Below are positions 35,895 through 45,930 of a stretch of 64,000 nt of DNA, piece by piece. The stretch is from Aralia elata (Eukaryota > Streptophyta > Magnoliopsida > Apiales > Araliaceae): positions 38,075,130 through 38,139,129 of the forward strand of contig CM068379.1 of the NCBI GenBank assembly GCA_034770075.1. Reading direction: 5' to 3'. The first letter of the stretch is position 1. The number at the start of each line of letters is the position of its first letter. A program made the position numbers and the translations under genes. The notes under the pieces were generated by a model. The model searched no databases. It saw only the letters and a list, made by a program, of their open reading frames with translations, and was not told the origin of the DNA.

Positions 35895-36322
35895 GCACCA
35901 ACCGTATGACTTAAACAGACTTTAAGTTTGGGGGTGTAAAGTACAATGCATTGCGTATGCATCGTTTGGAGTTTGAAGGTTAGCGCAGCTGCGCCGTCCC
36001 TCAGGTCATCCAGTGCGCAGCTGCGCCAAGGTTTGTCAGCAAGAGCCATAACTGAGCAACAGCGCAGCTGCGCCCCACCATCAGTACATCAGCAGCGCAG
36101 CTGCGCTCCCTCAACAGTACAACTAGGGCGCAGCTGCGCCCCTCGACTGAATTTTTTTTTATATATAGGCCCGTACCCATCAGTCCTGTCACATCAAAAC
36201 ATAAACCCTAAAACCTAAAACTCTCCCTATCAGCAGAGCAAACCCTCTCCCCTCATCTCTTACCATTTTCCCCAAACCCTAGTTACACCTACGCTTCTTT
36301 CAAACCCTAGAATCCTCTAATC
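35895..36322 (+). repeat. Post-pol region with five GC palindromes
   Basis: TTTAAGTTTGGGGG (35923-35936) is the conserved Athila post-pol purine motif. Five perfect GCGCAGCTGCGC follow at 35983, 36015, 36062, 36095 and 36128, spaced 32-47 bp. A TATA-like TTTTATATATAGG near 36151-36170 and a C/A-rich leader lead to the extra ORF, so this could be a promoter for it. Confidence 0.75.
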
Positions 36323-36903
36323 ATGCCGAAGTGAGCACGCACACCCCAGCCTTCTTCTTCTTCCAGCAGCGGTGAATCTGAATCTGCGGGTGGTGGCATC
36401 AACACTCTGGATGCCACCAAATTCGTCAACCTCTCAGCCCAGCACTACTACTGGGAGGTGATGAGCGTCAAATCCTTTATACCGGAGAGGGGTTTGAAGC
36501 CCAAGGCACAGGATGGGCGAATTCTGGACCAAATCCGGCGTCTGGGCTGGTTGCTTTTCATTGAGACCCCAATGTCCACCCCGATGGCCATTGTTCAGGA
36601 ATTCTATGCCAATGCCCGGGAAACTCAGAATGGCATTTCCTTCGTTCGGGGCAAGCAAGTCTCCTACACTGCCCAGGCAATTAACGACCTCTTCCGCATG
36701 TCGTCTACTACTGATGAGGCCACTAACTGGGTGTTACATGACCGCTTCGAGACTGATCTCGATGCTTTGGTGCGGGAGATGTGCCAACCGGGCACTCAAT
36801 GGAAGACTCAACTAGGCACCACTCAGAAGGTCCATTTCCCCCAGACCGCGCTAAACAGATATGCCAAGGCGTGACACGCCTTCATCTGCGCAAGTATACT
36901 ACC
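36323..36903 (+). pseudogene. Athila extra ORF, 5' half
   Basis: ATG at 36323, with an in-frame TGA at 36332 and another near 36872. A Ser-rich start is followed by a globular region (FVNLSAQHYYWEVMSVKSF, GWLLFIETPMSTPMAIVQEF, VRGKQVSYTAQAINDLF). This resembles the group of plant proteins called putative plant transposon protein, often found after pol in Athila. No signal peptide or membrane segment is seen, so an envelope role is not supported. Element C interrupts it at 36904. Confidence 0.75.
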
Positions 36904-38533
36904 TGTTAGTTTCCAAAGGCACAAAAGATATCTAGAAGGGGGGTTGAATAGATATTTTAAAAAACCTTTTCTTTTTCTTTCCAAAAAGGATGACTTAACA
37001 ATTTAGTTAATGTATCCAATAATGAAGCACAACGGAATATGATTTGTATGAACCCCTTATAGAAAATAGAGCAGTGGTAAAGCAGTGATATGGCAGTTAT
37101 AGCAGTTATAAGTGTAAAGAGATAGGGACAAGGCTTTAAGTGGTTCGGAGCACACAAGACTCCTACTCCACTATTCTACTCCTCGAGTAGCAAATCCACT
37201 AAGGATATCGTTATAACTGAATCACTAAGATTCCTTCAAGACCCTCAGTCTTGGAACACCAGTACTCAATGTACTCTTCAAAGCCAGCAGCCTTGGAACT
37301 CTATAATCTAAGACCAGCAGCCTTAGAATCCTTGGTACCCTTTGGTACTCCACAAGTCCAGCAGACCTGTCTTGGGTTGGTCACCTATTAAGCCTTTCAC
37401 TTGATGAAGAGTGATTGGTTTTGTTGCTACTGAGTTGCTTGAAGCATAAGGATTGATAAACTCAGCAGCGAAGCAAGATGTTTCCCTTAGGTTGTAGAAT
37501 GATGATGTTTCAAGTATGATCTTCTTTTTCGTTGTTCTTGCTTGACTTGAACCTTCAATCCTTCTGCCTTATGTAGATGCTGTTGAGAATCTTCCCGTTG
37601 AAATGTGGCCGTTGCATCTGATTCTTCCGTTGAGATATGTTACTGAGTTTAGAATTAGTTTAATCCTTGTTGATTGTGTAAGTGGGGTGAGTCAGCTTCC
37701 ATTAGTCTCTTTTAAGATAGTGCTCTGACCGACTGCAAATTGTAGTTGTTTGCTCCCCACTCATTTGTTTAATATTCAGCAACTGTCTTGGGCAGGTCAT
37801 TCTACTGTCACTTTGTTATGGGCAACTTAGAATACACTTTCTCAAATCTGAGTTGCTCATCAGTTGTCTGTCTCTACGTTCTTACTTAGATGTAGTGTCT
37901 GAAGAGTTGTATCTCTGTAGTCATTTGATGCTTGCAGATATGCACTGTGATCTTCATATTTCATCCTGATCATTCTGAAATAGCATCGATGTTTTGCCTT
38001 TATGTTTTTCTTCAGAAGCGCTGATTTATTCTGTGAGCACTGGCGTAGACAACTCTACGATAGGTGAGAGTTTGTCTTGTGATGCAGGGACAACTCTTTG
38101 TTTTGTCGAGAAGGCTCTACGTCCTGCCGAGGAAGCTCTACGTCCTGACGACAAAGCTCTACGTCCTGCCAAGGAAGCTCTGCGTCCTGACGACAAAGCT
38201 CTACGTCCTGCCGAGGAGGCTCTGCGTCCTGCCGAGGAACCCTTACGTCCTTTTACTTGGAGTATGGCAGTACTCTACGATCAGCACACAAGATTAACCT
38301 AACAGCTTTGATCTTTTCTATACTAAGTTCTTTGTACATCACCTTCAATAAAGGACTTTACAATTTGCTAGGATATTACAGATATTGAATACAGCTTAGA
38401 TCATCCTAACATATTTGATCTTCTATTCTAATTCCTTGTACATATACTTCTCATTAAGAACTTTACAAGCTTATCTACTGATATACATATTCATTAAGTG
38501 CACAACATCAAATTTAAACCATGATATCTAACA
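36904..38533 (-). mobile_element. 3' LTR of SIRE-type element
   Basis: 1630 bp; on the plus strand TGTTAGTTTCC to GATATCTAACA. It holds seven 21-bp tandem units (38108-38254) and several CTCTACG words. Frames open through the 21-bp repeat on the opposite strand are by-products. Confidence 0.9.
38108..38254. repeat. Seven 21-bp units in SIRE LTR
   Basis: Units of the form GAGGAAGCTCTACGTCCTGCC or GACAAAGCTCTACGTCCTGAC (shown as 21-bp period; core CTCTACGTCCTG). The other LTR has eight units at 58569-58736, which accounts for the 21-bp difference in LTR length (1630 against 1651). Confidence 0.9.
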
Positions 38534-38545
38534 ATCTCCCCCTAT
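38534..38545 (-). other. PPT of SIRE-type element
   Basis: On the minus strand ATAGGGGGAGAT directly precedes the LTR start. It fixes the minus orientation. Confidence 0.85.
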
Positions 38546-38746
38546 TTGATGTTGACATAACCAGTAGTTGAATCATATCATCAGTTCTAATACAGATACT
38601 TAAGGAAATAAACATGTCTTATAGTACAGTGAGCAACTGTATTTCTAGATGAAATTATGAATTTTATTGATGATAAAATGCATATTACATTATATGACAG
38701 TTTCATCAATACATGGAAAGAGAAGATTTACAAAAGATTTCAAACC

Positions 38747-41700
38747 TTAGCCTCTCCTTCCTCGTGCTGCTCCTCTCTTGGTCCTTGGGGAATTGGCTCT
38801 TTCATATGCAGTTCTTCTTTTGTAGATTTCCCTGCCTTCTTCGGTCATCTGTTGGAATTTTTCGATCTGCTCTCGACTGAGACCAGAAGAGGGCACATAA
38901 CTTCCTCCTTCAACATATGGGTGAGCTCCATGCAAGTGTCTGTTTAAAACTGTAGGATTTCCTGATGGTATGCGAACTCCTGTTAGAGTTACATCAGGCA
39001 TTCTTTTGTAAGATCCAGGAACTTCACTCCGTATGGGAATTGCATTGATGGGCTCCTCTTCTCCTAGTATTGATGATTCGGGCTGCCTTGGCCTTGGTTG
39101 CTCTCTTCCCCTGCTGCTGCTTGATTCTCCTCTTTCTTTTCCTTTTGATTTTTCCCCCTTTATGTCAGCATCCAATCTTCTAACATCTTGGGAGAGTTTC
39201 TCAATACCTCGCACTAATTCTTGCATTTGTGATCGGGACTGAGAATTGTCAGCTCTTTGCTCTATGAACTGAGCTTCAGTTCGTTCTCGTTGTTGGTGCA
39301 AAAGTGCTAGTGCATTGTCAGTCCTTTCCATTTGTTGAAGAGATAGGCGCTGAAAGTTGTTGATGGATGTGCTCAGATCGAAAAGTTTCTCAGTTACTAG
39401 CTTGTTCTGAGCAATCTGGGACTCCTGAAGGGAGATAACTGCGGATTTGTGATCTGCAATTTCCTTTTTGTATAGTTGGTCCCTTCTGTCAATGTCGTTC
39501 ATCAATTCCTTGATGATTTCCCTTAATCTTTTGGTCAGCTCAGTACCAAGATTGTTTGTGTGAGCATTGACGGCATCAACAAGCTCATTGAATCTTCTAT
39601 GGAGGATGAGAGAGTTGACTGCAAGATTTTCTTTCATGTCTTTAGTCATTCCCACAGTAAGATTTGTCAATTCATCTTTTGTGGGGATGAGTTTGACCCG
39701 CTCAAGAATTTGCTTGATTTCCGGTGTAGATGCTTCCTTATTGCTTTCTTGAAGATTTGCTAGAGCAATGGCCAAGTCGAAATATTCATTTTGAGAGGAG
39801 GATGGGATGTCACTAGCAGTGGTTTGAAGTGTGGGAGAGAAAGTAGTTTGATTGATGTTTGAAGGATCAGCACACTCTACGATCATGGAGTCGATCGTAG
39901 AGTGAGCTGACTCTATAAATTGTGTTTGAGGATAAGGCTGAGCATCAATTATCGAAGTTGGGGGCTCTATGGCCAAAGATGGTTGAGCATTTGGTTCATC
40001 AAGGACAGAGTTTTGAGACCCTGTACCTGGAATAGGGTTCCTTAGGTCACAGATGACTTCATTCCATCTCGGTATCTCATCAAAACAATAGTAGACTGGT
40101 AATGGAGAGTGTTTTAATTTAAATGAGGAGGGAATAAAGTATACCTTTTGCTCGTTGACTTGAGATGAATGGTTGGTCAACAGCTTTTGAGCAAAGGGTT
40201 CAATGCTGGGGTATTGCTGGGCAAGCACTGAAATGGCTGGATAGGTCTTGAAGGCCCAGAACATGTGATCCCATGAGTTGAGTATAAGTGTTTGATGGAG
40301 CGGCATTCTTGGTAAGTAGTTGAAAAGGTAGTTATATGTGTAATGCCTTTCTCCATTCCTTCCTTCAGCAATGATTTCGAGGCTGTCATCCTCATCTTCA
40401 TCATTTGTACTATCACTAATCTCCACAGCCTCATTCTGATCATTTATTCTTTCTTCCTTTTCTTCCTGTTGACCAGCATGAGTATCAAATCCTTCAGGGA
40501 TGGAGGGATCTTCATATTGATCTTCAGATTGCTCCCCCTCAATCTGTGCATTAAGTGTCTCCCCCTCAATATGAGCACCTCCTTGATTATCAATTTCTTG
40601 TTGCTCCCCCTCAGCTGGAGCAGCGGTTTGATCTGCCAGTCTCATTTCTTCCTCCTTGATCCTTAGCATTGCTTCATTAAGCTCTTTTTGAGCTAAGGTC
40701 ATCAGTTTCTTCTTCATCTTCTTTTGCTTGGGTTCAGCAACCTTCCCGGCCAATGGTTCAGCGAAAGTGGCCATAGTGCCAGGCTGACCAGCACTTTCAG
40801 CTGCTTCTTCAGTTCTCAACTCTACGAACGCAGAGTGAGTTTCCTCAGTGATCGTGGGAAGGCTTTGTTTGGAGCTGCGTTTTCCCTTCTTATGGTACAC
40901 CTTCAAGGTTGGTTGTGATTCTCCACTGCATTCTTCCAGTTGTTTTCTCTTCTTCTTTTCTGTTTCAGAAGATGGAGAGGGCCTTGCTTGAGCAAACGGT
41001 GATGTGGGTCCTTCGTTTGATGACCCTTGTGGTTCTTCTTCAGCTTGAGATACTGCCTTCTTTTTCCCTTTGCTTTTCCTGGTTAATACTGGCACCTCCT
41101 GTTCTACTTCATCAGTTTCTGCAACAACAGACATGTCTTTCATAGAAGGCTTTCTCACTTCACTCTGAGTCTTTTCACTGTCTTCTGTCTGGGCTGATTT
41201 CAAATTTCCAGCTGGATTCTTTTTCCAATTTACAAATAACCTTTGAGTTATCCTTTTGTGGAAATTTATAGCCTCTCCTTCATCATCCCCAATGCGATCT
41301 CCCAGTGCTTTTTGAATGATAATACTGATGAATCTGCCATAAAACATTTTCCTTGCCCTTTGGGTTTTTCCATCATTTGATATCCAATTTCCAATCCATT
41401 CTAAGAGAAAGGCACCATAATTCAGTTGAATCTTTTTCACAATAGTAGTCATGATTCCGAGCTGAATGTCGTTGACAGAGTCATGAGCTGAATCTTTGCA
41501 AAGAATACATTTACCCACAATGTCAGCAAGGAACTCATACTTTTGAGGGAATTCCTTTTTCTTTAATCCCCTCAGCTTTGGGTTGTTCTCATGATGCATT
41601 CGCTTCAGCCCTTCTTCTGTGTTGATGAACTGGATAGTAGTGAGCCCGTCATTTTTGAAACCTAGGGCTACAGTGATCTCTGAGGCACATAGCTGAAGTG

Positions 41701-41869
41701 GGATTCCTTTGACCTTCGTGGATAGGATTTCGTCTCCAATGATTCCATTTGAATAGAATTCTCTCACCAATGCTGGATATATCAGAGTGTTGGTATCGAG
41801 GGCTTCGTAGAGTCCTGATCGTCGCAGCAAGGAGATGATTCTCTTGTACTTTGTTTCTGTTGAAGCCAA
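38747..41869 (-). CDS. 1040-codon extra ORF of SIRE-type element
   Basis: A single open frame with no stop, in the position where SIRE elements carry an env-like ORF. Residues ~1-230 look globular and share the pattern LVREFYSN, VKGIPLQL with the Athila extra ORF (putative plant transposon protein type). Residues ~240-560 are Lys/Glu/Gln-rich and very acidic near 500 (DEDEDDSLEI). Residues ~760-930 look like coiled coil. The C-terminus is basic (RTKRGAARGRRG). No signal peptide or membrane helix is visible. The natural start was probably a little upstream, on the far side of A2 (near 51644 minus), where MALSP can be read; an in-frame stop follows it, so the Met at 41869 may now be the first usable one. 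Confidence 0.8.
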   Translation of the reverse strand: MASTETKYKRIISLLRRSGLYEALDTNTLIYPALVREFYSNGIIGDEILSTKVKGIPLQLCASEITVALGFKNDGLTTIQFINTEEGLKRMHHENNPKLRGLKKKEFPQKYEFLADIVGKCILCKDSAHDSVNDIQLGIMTTIVKKIQLNYGAFLLEWIGNWISNDGKTQRARKMFYGRFISIIIQKALGDRIGDDEGEAINFHKRITQRLFVNWKKNPAGNLKSAQTEDSEKTQSEVRKPSMKDMSVVAETDEVEQEVPVLTRKSKGKKKAVSQAEEEPQGSSNEGPTSPFAQARPSPSSETEKKKRKQLEECSGESQPTLKVYHKKGKRSSKQSLPTITEETHSAFVELRTEEAAESAGQPGTMATFAEPLAGKVAEPKQKKMKKKLMTLAQKELNEAMLRIKEEEMRLADQTAAPAEGEQQEIDNQGGAHIEGETLNAQIEGEQSEDQYEDPSIPEGFDTHAGQQEEKEERINDQNEAVEISDSTNDEDEDDSLEIIAEGRNGERHYTYNYLFNYLPRMPLHQTLILNSWDHMFWAFKTYPAISVLAQQYPSIEPFAQKLLTNHSSQVNEQKVYFIPSSFKLKHSPLPVYYCFDEIPRWNEVICDLRNPIPGTGSQNSVLDEPNAQPSLAIEPPTSIIDAQPYPQTQFIESAHSTIDSMIVECADPSNINQTTFSPTLQTTASDIPSSSQNEYFDLAIALANLQESNKEASTPEIKQILERVKLIPTKDELTNLTVGMTKDMKENLAVNSLILHRRFNELVDAVNAHTNNLGTELTKRLREIIKELMNDIDRRDQLYKKEIADHKSAVISLQESQIAQNKLVTEKLFDLSTSINNFQRLSLQQMERTDNALALLHQQRERTEAQFIEQRADNSQSRSQMQELVRGIEKLSQDVRRLDADIKGEKSKGKERGESSSSRGREQPRPRQPESSILGEEEPINAIPIRSEVPGSYKRMPDVTLTGVRIPSGNPTVLNRHLHGAHPYVEGGSYVPSSGLSREQIEKFQQMTEEGREIYKRRTAYERANSPRTKRGAARGRRG

Positions 41870-41912
41870 ATCTTCAAAGTCGAGGGAGTTCCCTTAGATT
41901 ACTGGTGAGAGT

Positions 41913-43867
41913 TGAAAGTAGTATGCACACAAGCCAATCATATTTGATATGATGTAGCATATACTTTGTAATCTTATTCATTTATTAATAAAAGAATTGA
42001 TTTTCTTAAAAGGCATTTTATATTATCTACATGGTGCTGTTATATTAAATGTGATAAACCCATAGTTTTGAGCAATGCTTTTAGAATCATGATGGTGATC
42101 ATGCTAATGAGATCTAAATTCAAGATAGCTCACAAACTAAAATTGTTCCTAATCGTTGGATTACTAAATTGGGGATTAGTGAATCCGGATAGATTAGTAC
42201 ATACGTTGCTTGCTCTTATGAAGAGGATGATTGATCTCATAATCATTTGTGTGGAGACACTAAAGCAAGTATGTAGGTGCTTATTGGAGAATAAGTTCAC
42301 TGAACGTGACTCGCTAAGGAATACCTAATGGAGTTTTACTCGGCTGTCAATAGGAATTCCTCTAGTGATAGTAGTACAAGTGATCCTTAGACTTGAGATC
42401 ATCATAGTATCTTGTGTATGATAAGTTATACTTTGACATGTCCCTTAAGACCTTTAGGGTATATCAAAGGGTATGATTGGGTATAATAAGTTGTACATGG
42501 AGATAGGTGAATGATCAACAAAGAATCTACCACGTCTAGTAAAAGATGTGAATGTCCTATGTGATTCGATAAATGATAACTCAGTAGTCCTTGGCCAAGG
42601 CAGAATGAAATTAGAAAGGAGTTTCTAATTTGCATTATTTAGAGTTGTGCATTTGGGAATCGAAATACATATAATTAAATAAAATAAGACTTGACAGAAA
42701 TTCCATGTCTTATATTTAATTGGGACATTGTATGGTAGAAGGATTGAATTGTACGGTAACTATTTACTCAAAGGTTCTTTTGTGATTAATGTTGAAATCT
42801 ATATTATCTGGAAAGTCGTTGATCGCTAAGGGGACTTACCCTTATTGTAGAATAAATATTATTTATTTAAATGAATTAAATAGTTTAATTTATTTATTTA
42901 AATAAGATTAGAATTGTTCTAATTGATTTATTCACAACCGGTTTAATATGGAGAACCTAAAGGGTCACACCGCAAAAGGAAAATATTTATTTAAGAAGTA
43001 AATGGCATAATTGTAATAATAAGTTAAGTGTATTTAATTTAATCTATGGAGATAGAATAAATTAAATAGCTTAATATTTATTATTTAATATTTTGGAAAT
43101 ATTAAATATAAATTAATAAGAGGAGTCTTATTATTATTATTACTATTACTATTATTTAATTCCTAATAGGGATTGGGAATTAATTAATATTACTATTATT
43201 TAATTCCTAATAGGGATTGTGAATTAATTAATATTACTATTATTTAATTCCTAATAGGAATTGGGAATTAATTAATATAACTATTATTTAATTCCTAATA
43301 GGGATTGGGAATTAATTAATAGAAGTACTCTCTCTCTCATTAATTCCTAATTGGATTAGGAATATAATTAAAGGAGTTTAATTAAAATAGAAACCCTAAT
43401 CCTAAATAGTTTTAGGGAAGGGGTTTTCCTACATCTATAAATAAGAGAAGTCTTATCATAGATTAGGGTTACACACTCTTGCATTAGATTGTGGAGAGTA
43501 CTTACAATTTCTATAGAGATAGAAAACTAGGGTTTTGCCAAACACCCATCTTCTTGAATAGGTATTATTCCTTGGTGGATCACCTCTAGAGGCCAAACAC
43601 TTGGGTGGCTAACATTGATCAAAGGAAAGAATCACACCGTTGAATTCAAGGAGAACGCGAAGGAATTGGAGTTGAACTTGTACCTGAGGAAGCTAGAATT
43701 CTACAAGGGTATAATTCTTATTCTCTATCTCTTTCGTTTAATTAATAATTGTGCATAAAGAACGATCATGGTGATGGTTTGTATAAAAATTTTAAAATCC
43801 GTTTTGTCGCGCTTCCGCTCTATTTATGTAATCTGATTGCATGTTTGCGTTACAAACAAACCTAACA
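41913..43867 (+). mobile_element. 5' LTR of Copia A2
   Basis: TGAAAGTAGT to CCTAACA, 1955 bp. About four ~45-bp units with TAATTCCTAATAGGGATTGG lie at 43149-43320; each has AATTCC/GGAATT arms. A TATA box CTATAAATA is at 43435-43443, so transcription probably starts near 43470. Other open frames in it are duplicated exactly in the 3' LTR and are not genes. Confidence 0.95.
43435..43443 (+). promoter_or_regulatory. TATA box of A2 LTR promoter
   Basis: CTATAAATA, the only good TATA motif placed as expected for U3/R. The same motif is at 51198-51206 in the 3' LTR. The start site is inferred, not shown. Confidence 0.6.
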
Positions 43868-43868
43868 G

Positions 43869-43882
43869 TGGTATCAAGAGCC
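43869..43882 (+). other. PBS of Copia A2
   Basis: TGGTATCAAGAGCC begins one base after the LTR. It resembles the initiator tRNA-Met PBS (TGGTATCAGAGCC) with a one-base difference in length. Confidence 0.85.
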
Positions 43883-44983
43883 AAACTTATGCGAATTATT
43901 AATTATTTTGATTCCGTATATATATGGGTATGTGTTTTTAGGAACAATTTATTGGGCATAATTTATTGTATTAAAATCATTTTTTTATATGTAAAACTAA
44001 CCAATTCCGAATTGGCTAGTACGGTTTTTTAATTGGATTACGCGAATTGATTATTTAATCCTTGGAAGCCGAATTGATTCTGTTTTAAAAACAAAAATCA
44101 CTAAACTTGATTCAGGATCATGGCATATTTAATAATATATATATATATATATATGATATACATATATATTATTATTTAGCAGCTAATGAATCAGATTCAT
44201 TATTCAATTCGTGAATCATATATATTTATATGTATTGCTTGTGACTTTACAGGAGGATTCAAGGATTCAATATTTTATATAATATATATATGAGAAATAT
44301 TATAAGCTCACGGAATGATTTTTCAATTCGATAAAGTAGCTCAAAAATATTTTTGAAAACCGGGATTAAATATAATAAACAAAGAGTTTATTTTAATGAT
44401 TTTATAATTAAAATAAAAGGTTTATTTTAAACATGAAATTGGATTTCATGCAATTTAAATTGCCCATTAAATGATACCGATATATATATGGAATGGTTTA
44501 TTTAATTCATGAGATGAATATTATTTATTGATGCATATGGTGATATGTATGATAATAAATGGGATTGATTATGGACTTATGACCAATGTGTGATTGGATT
44601 TATTTTAGAGGATGCTTGAATAAATGGGTTTTTATAAATGGGGTCTGCGTACCTCGTCTTCTCTAATTTTTTCTTAATGTAAATTCTATCTCCCTCCTAT
44701 GTACTTCCCCTTGACTGCTGATCAAGGTTTCTATTTAATGTAAATAGTTTTTGTAATAGGATTAGTTAGAATTAAATTTTGAAGAATTGGAGACCAAGGA
44801 GCAAGGAGCGCTTGAAGACCCGTTTGTAATGGAGTCCGGGTTTAAATGTAATAGTTATATTTAAATTTAATTCTTGCACCCTAGGTTTGACCTTTTGGTT
44901 CACTTGGTGGCTCTAGTGAACCAAACTAGAATAAAAGTCCATAATCAATCCGGGTAGAATATAGTATTCTATATGTGCATGCT

Positions 44984-45027
<44 letters not shown>
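44984..45027 (+). repeat. AT microsatellite
   Basis: An uninterrupted TA run of about 44 bp in the A2 leader. Such runs change length readily and may be mis-assembled. Confidence 0.9.
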
Positions 45028-45032
<5 letters not shown>

Positions 45033-45155
45033 TATCCAACATGCTTCGCATGTAAAATAATATGACGCGTATTTTATATATATATGTGCATGCGCGCTAA
45101 ACAAGATGAGACTAATAATAACAAATCCCTCAAAGTAATTATATTAAGTCCTAAG

Positions 45156-45530
45156 CGTTCAAAGATATTTGGAATATCGAACGTCGCCTTCTAGCATGGT
45201 AAAGCGATAGAGTATTAAATATTTAATATGAGTTTGTTGTGTCACACAAGGCAAGTATTAAATATTTAAGATGTTGCTTTATCACATTTGATGCTTATAC
45301 ATAGACTGAACGATACTGTTTTGTTGTGTCACACAAGGACAGTGTTTTTTCTTTCGAATATATGGAAGTGCTAGGTTGGACTTAACTTAGATAATTTTGA
45401 TTCGGATGTGTCACACTTGATCAAAATAATCTAAGAGGCAAAATACAAGGAGTTACATAGTGATGTAATTGACAATAGTTGTCTACCTATTTATTTATAT
45501 ATAGTTTGTTGTGTCACACAAGGCTATATA
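45156..45530 (+). repeat. Row of hairpins with a shared palindromic tip
   Basis: Hairpins: 45156-45183 (CGTTC, GATATT stem); 45200-45281 (TAAAGC and a 13-bp A+T stem); 45315-45343 (ACTGT/ACAGT); 45386-45435 (about 15 of 16 paired); 45498-45530 (TATATAG/CTATATA). Three of them carry the identical tip TTGTTGTGTCACACAAGG and one carries ATGTGTCACACTT. The stems are unrelated to each other in sequence. Confidence 0.85.
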
Positions 45531-45930
45531 CATTTGAAATGGGATCCTTATTCTCACTAGCAAATCTTTAATTAGATTTGCCGAACTATATAATGAGGGT
45601 AATATAGTTTGATGAAAATAGTGGGAGATACCAATTTAAAATAAAGACCTAATTTATTTTGGTAATTAATTAAATGAATGTATGCTAAAATGTTGTCTAT
45701 TTCACATGCAGAATTTAAAAAATGTCAAACTCACTATCACTGCGTAGCATACTTGATGCTAACAGACTGACCGGACACCGAATTACACGGACTGGTTAAG
45801 GAATCTGAGAATTGTTCTCACTGCTGAAAAGATTTCTTATGTCCTAAATTCGCCAGTCCCTGCAAATGTTGCAGAAACAGCCTCTGAGGAAGAGATTGCT
45901 ACTTTCAGAAAGTGGCAAGATGATGCAATC

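Larger units (their letters stand above)
43883..45721 (+). other. Long 5' leader of Copia A2
   Basis: About 1.85 kb with no coding region before the gag ATG (45722). It is A+T rich, with AT microsatellites near 44136-44155 and 44984-45027. The last 600 nt hold a row of hairpins (45156-45530). It is inferred to contain the packaging and dimerisation signals of the genomic RNA. Confidence 0.75.

Noticed and set aside
38747..41869. Envelope glycoprotein identity for the SIRE extra ORF
   Set aside because: No signal peptide, membrane helix or cysteine pattern; the protein is charged and coiled-coil rich.
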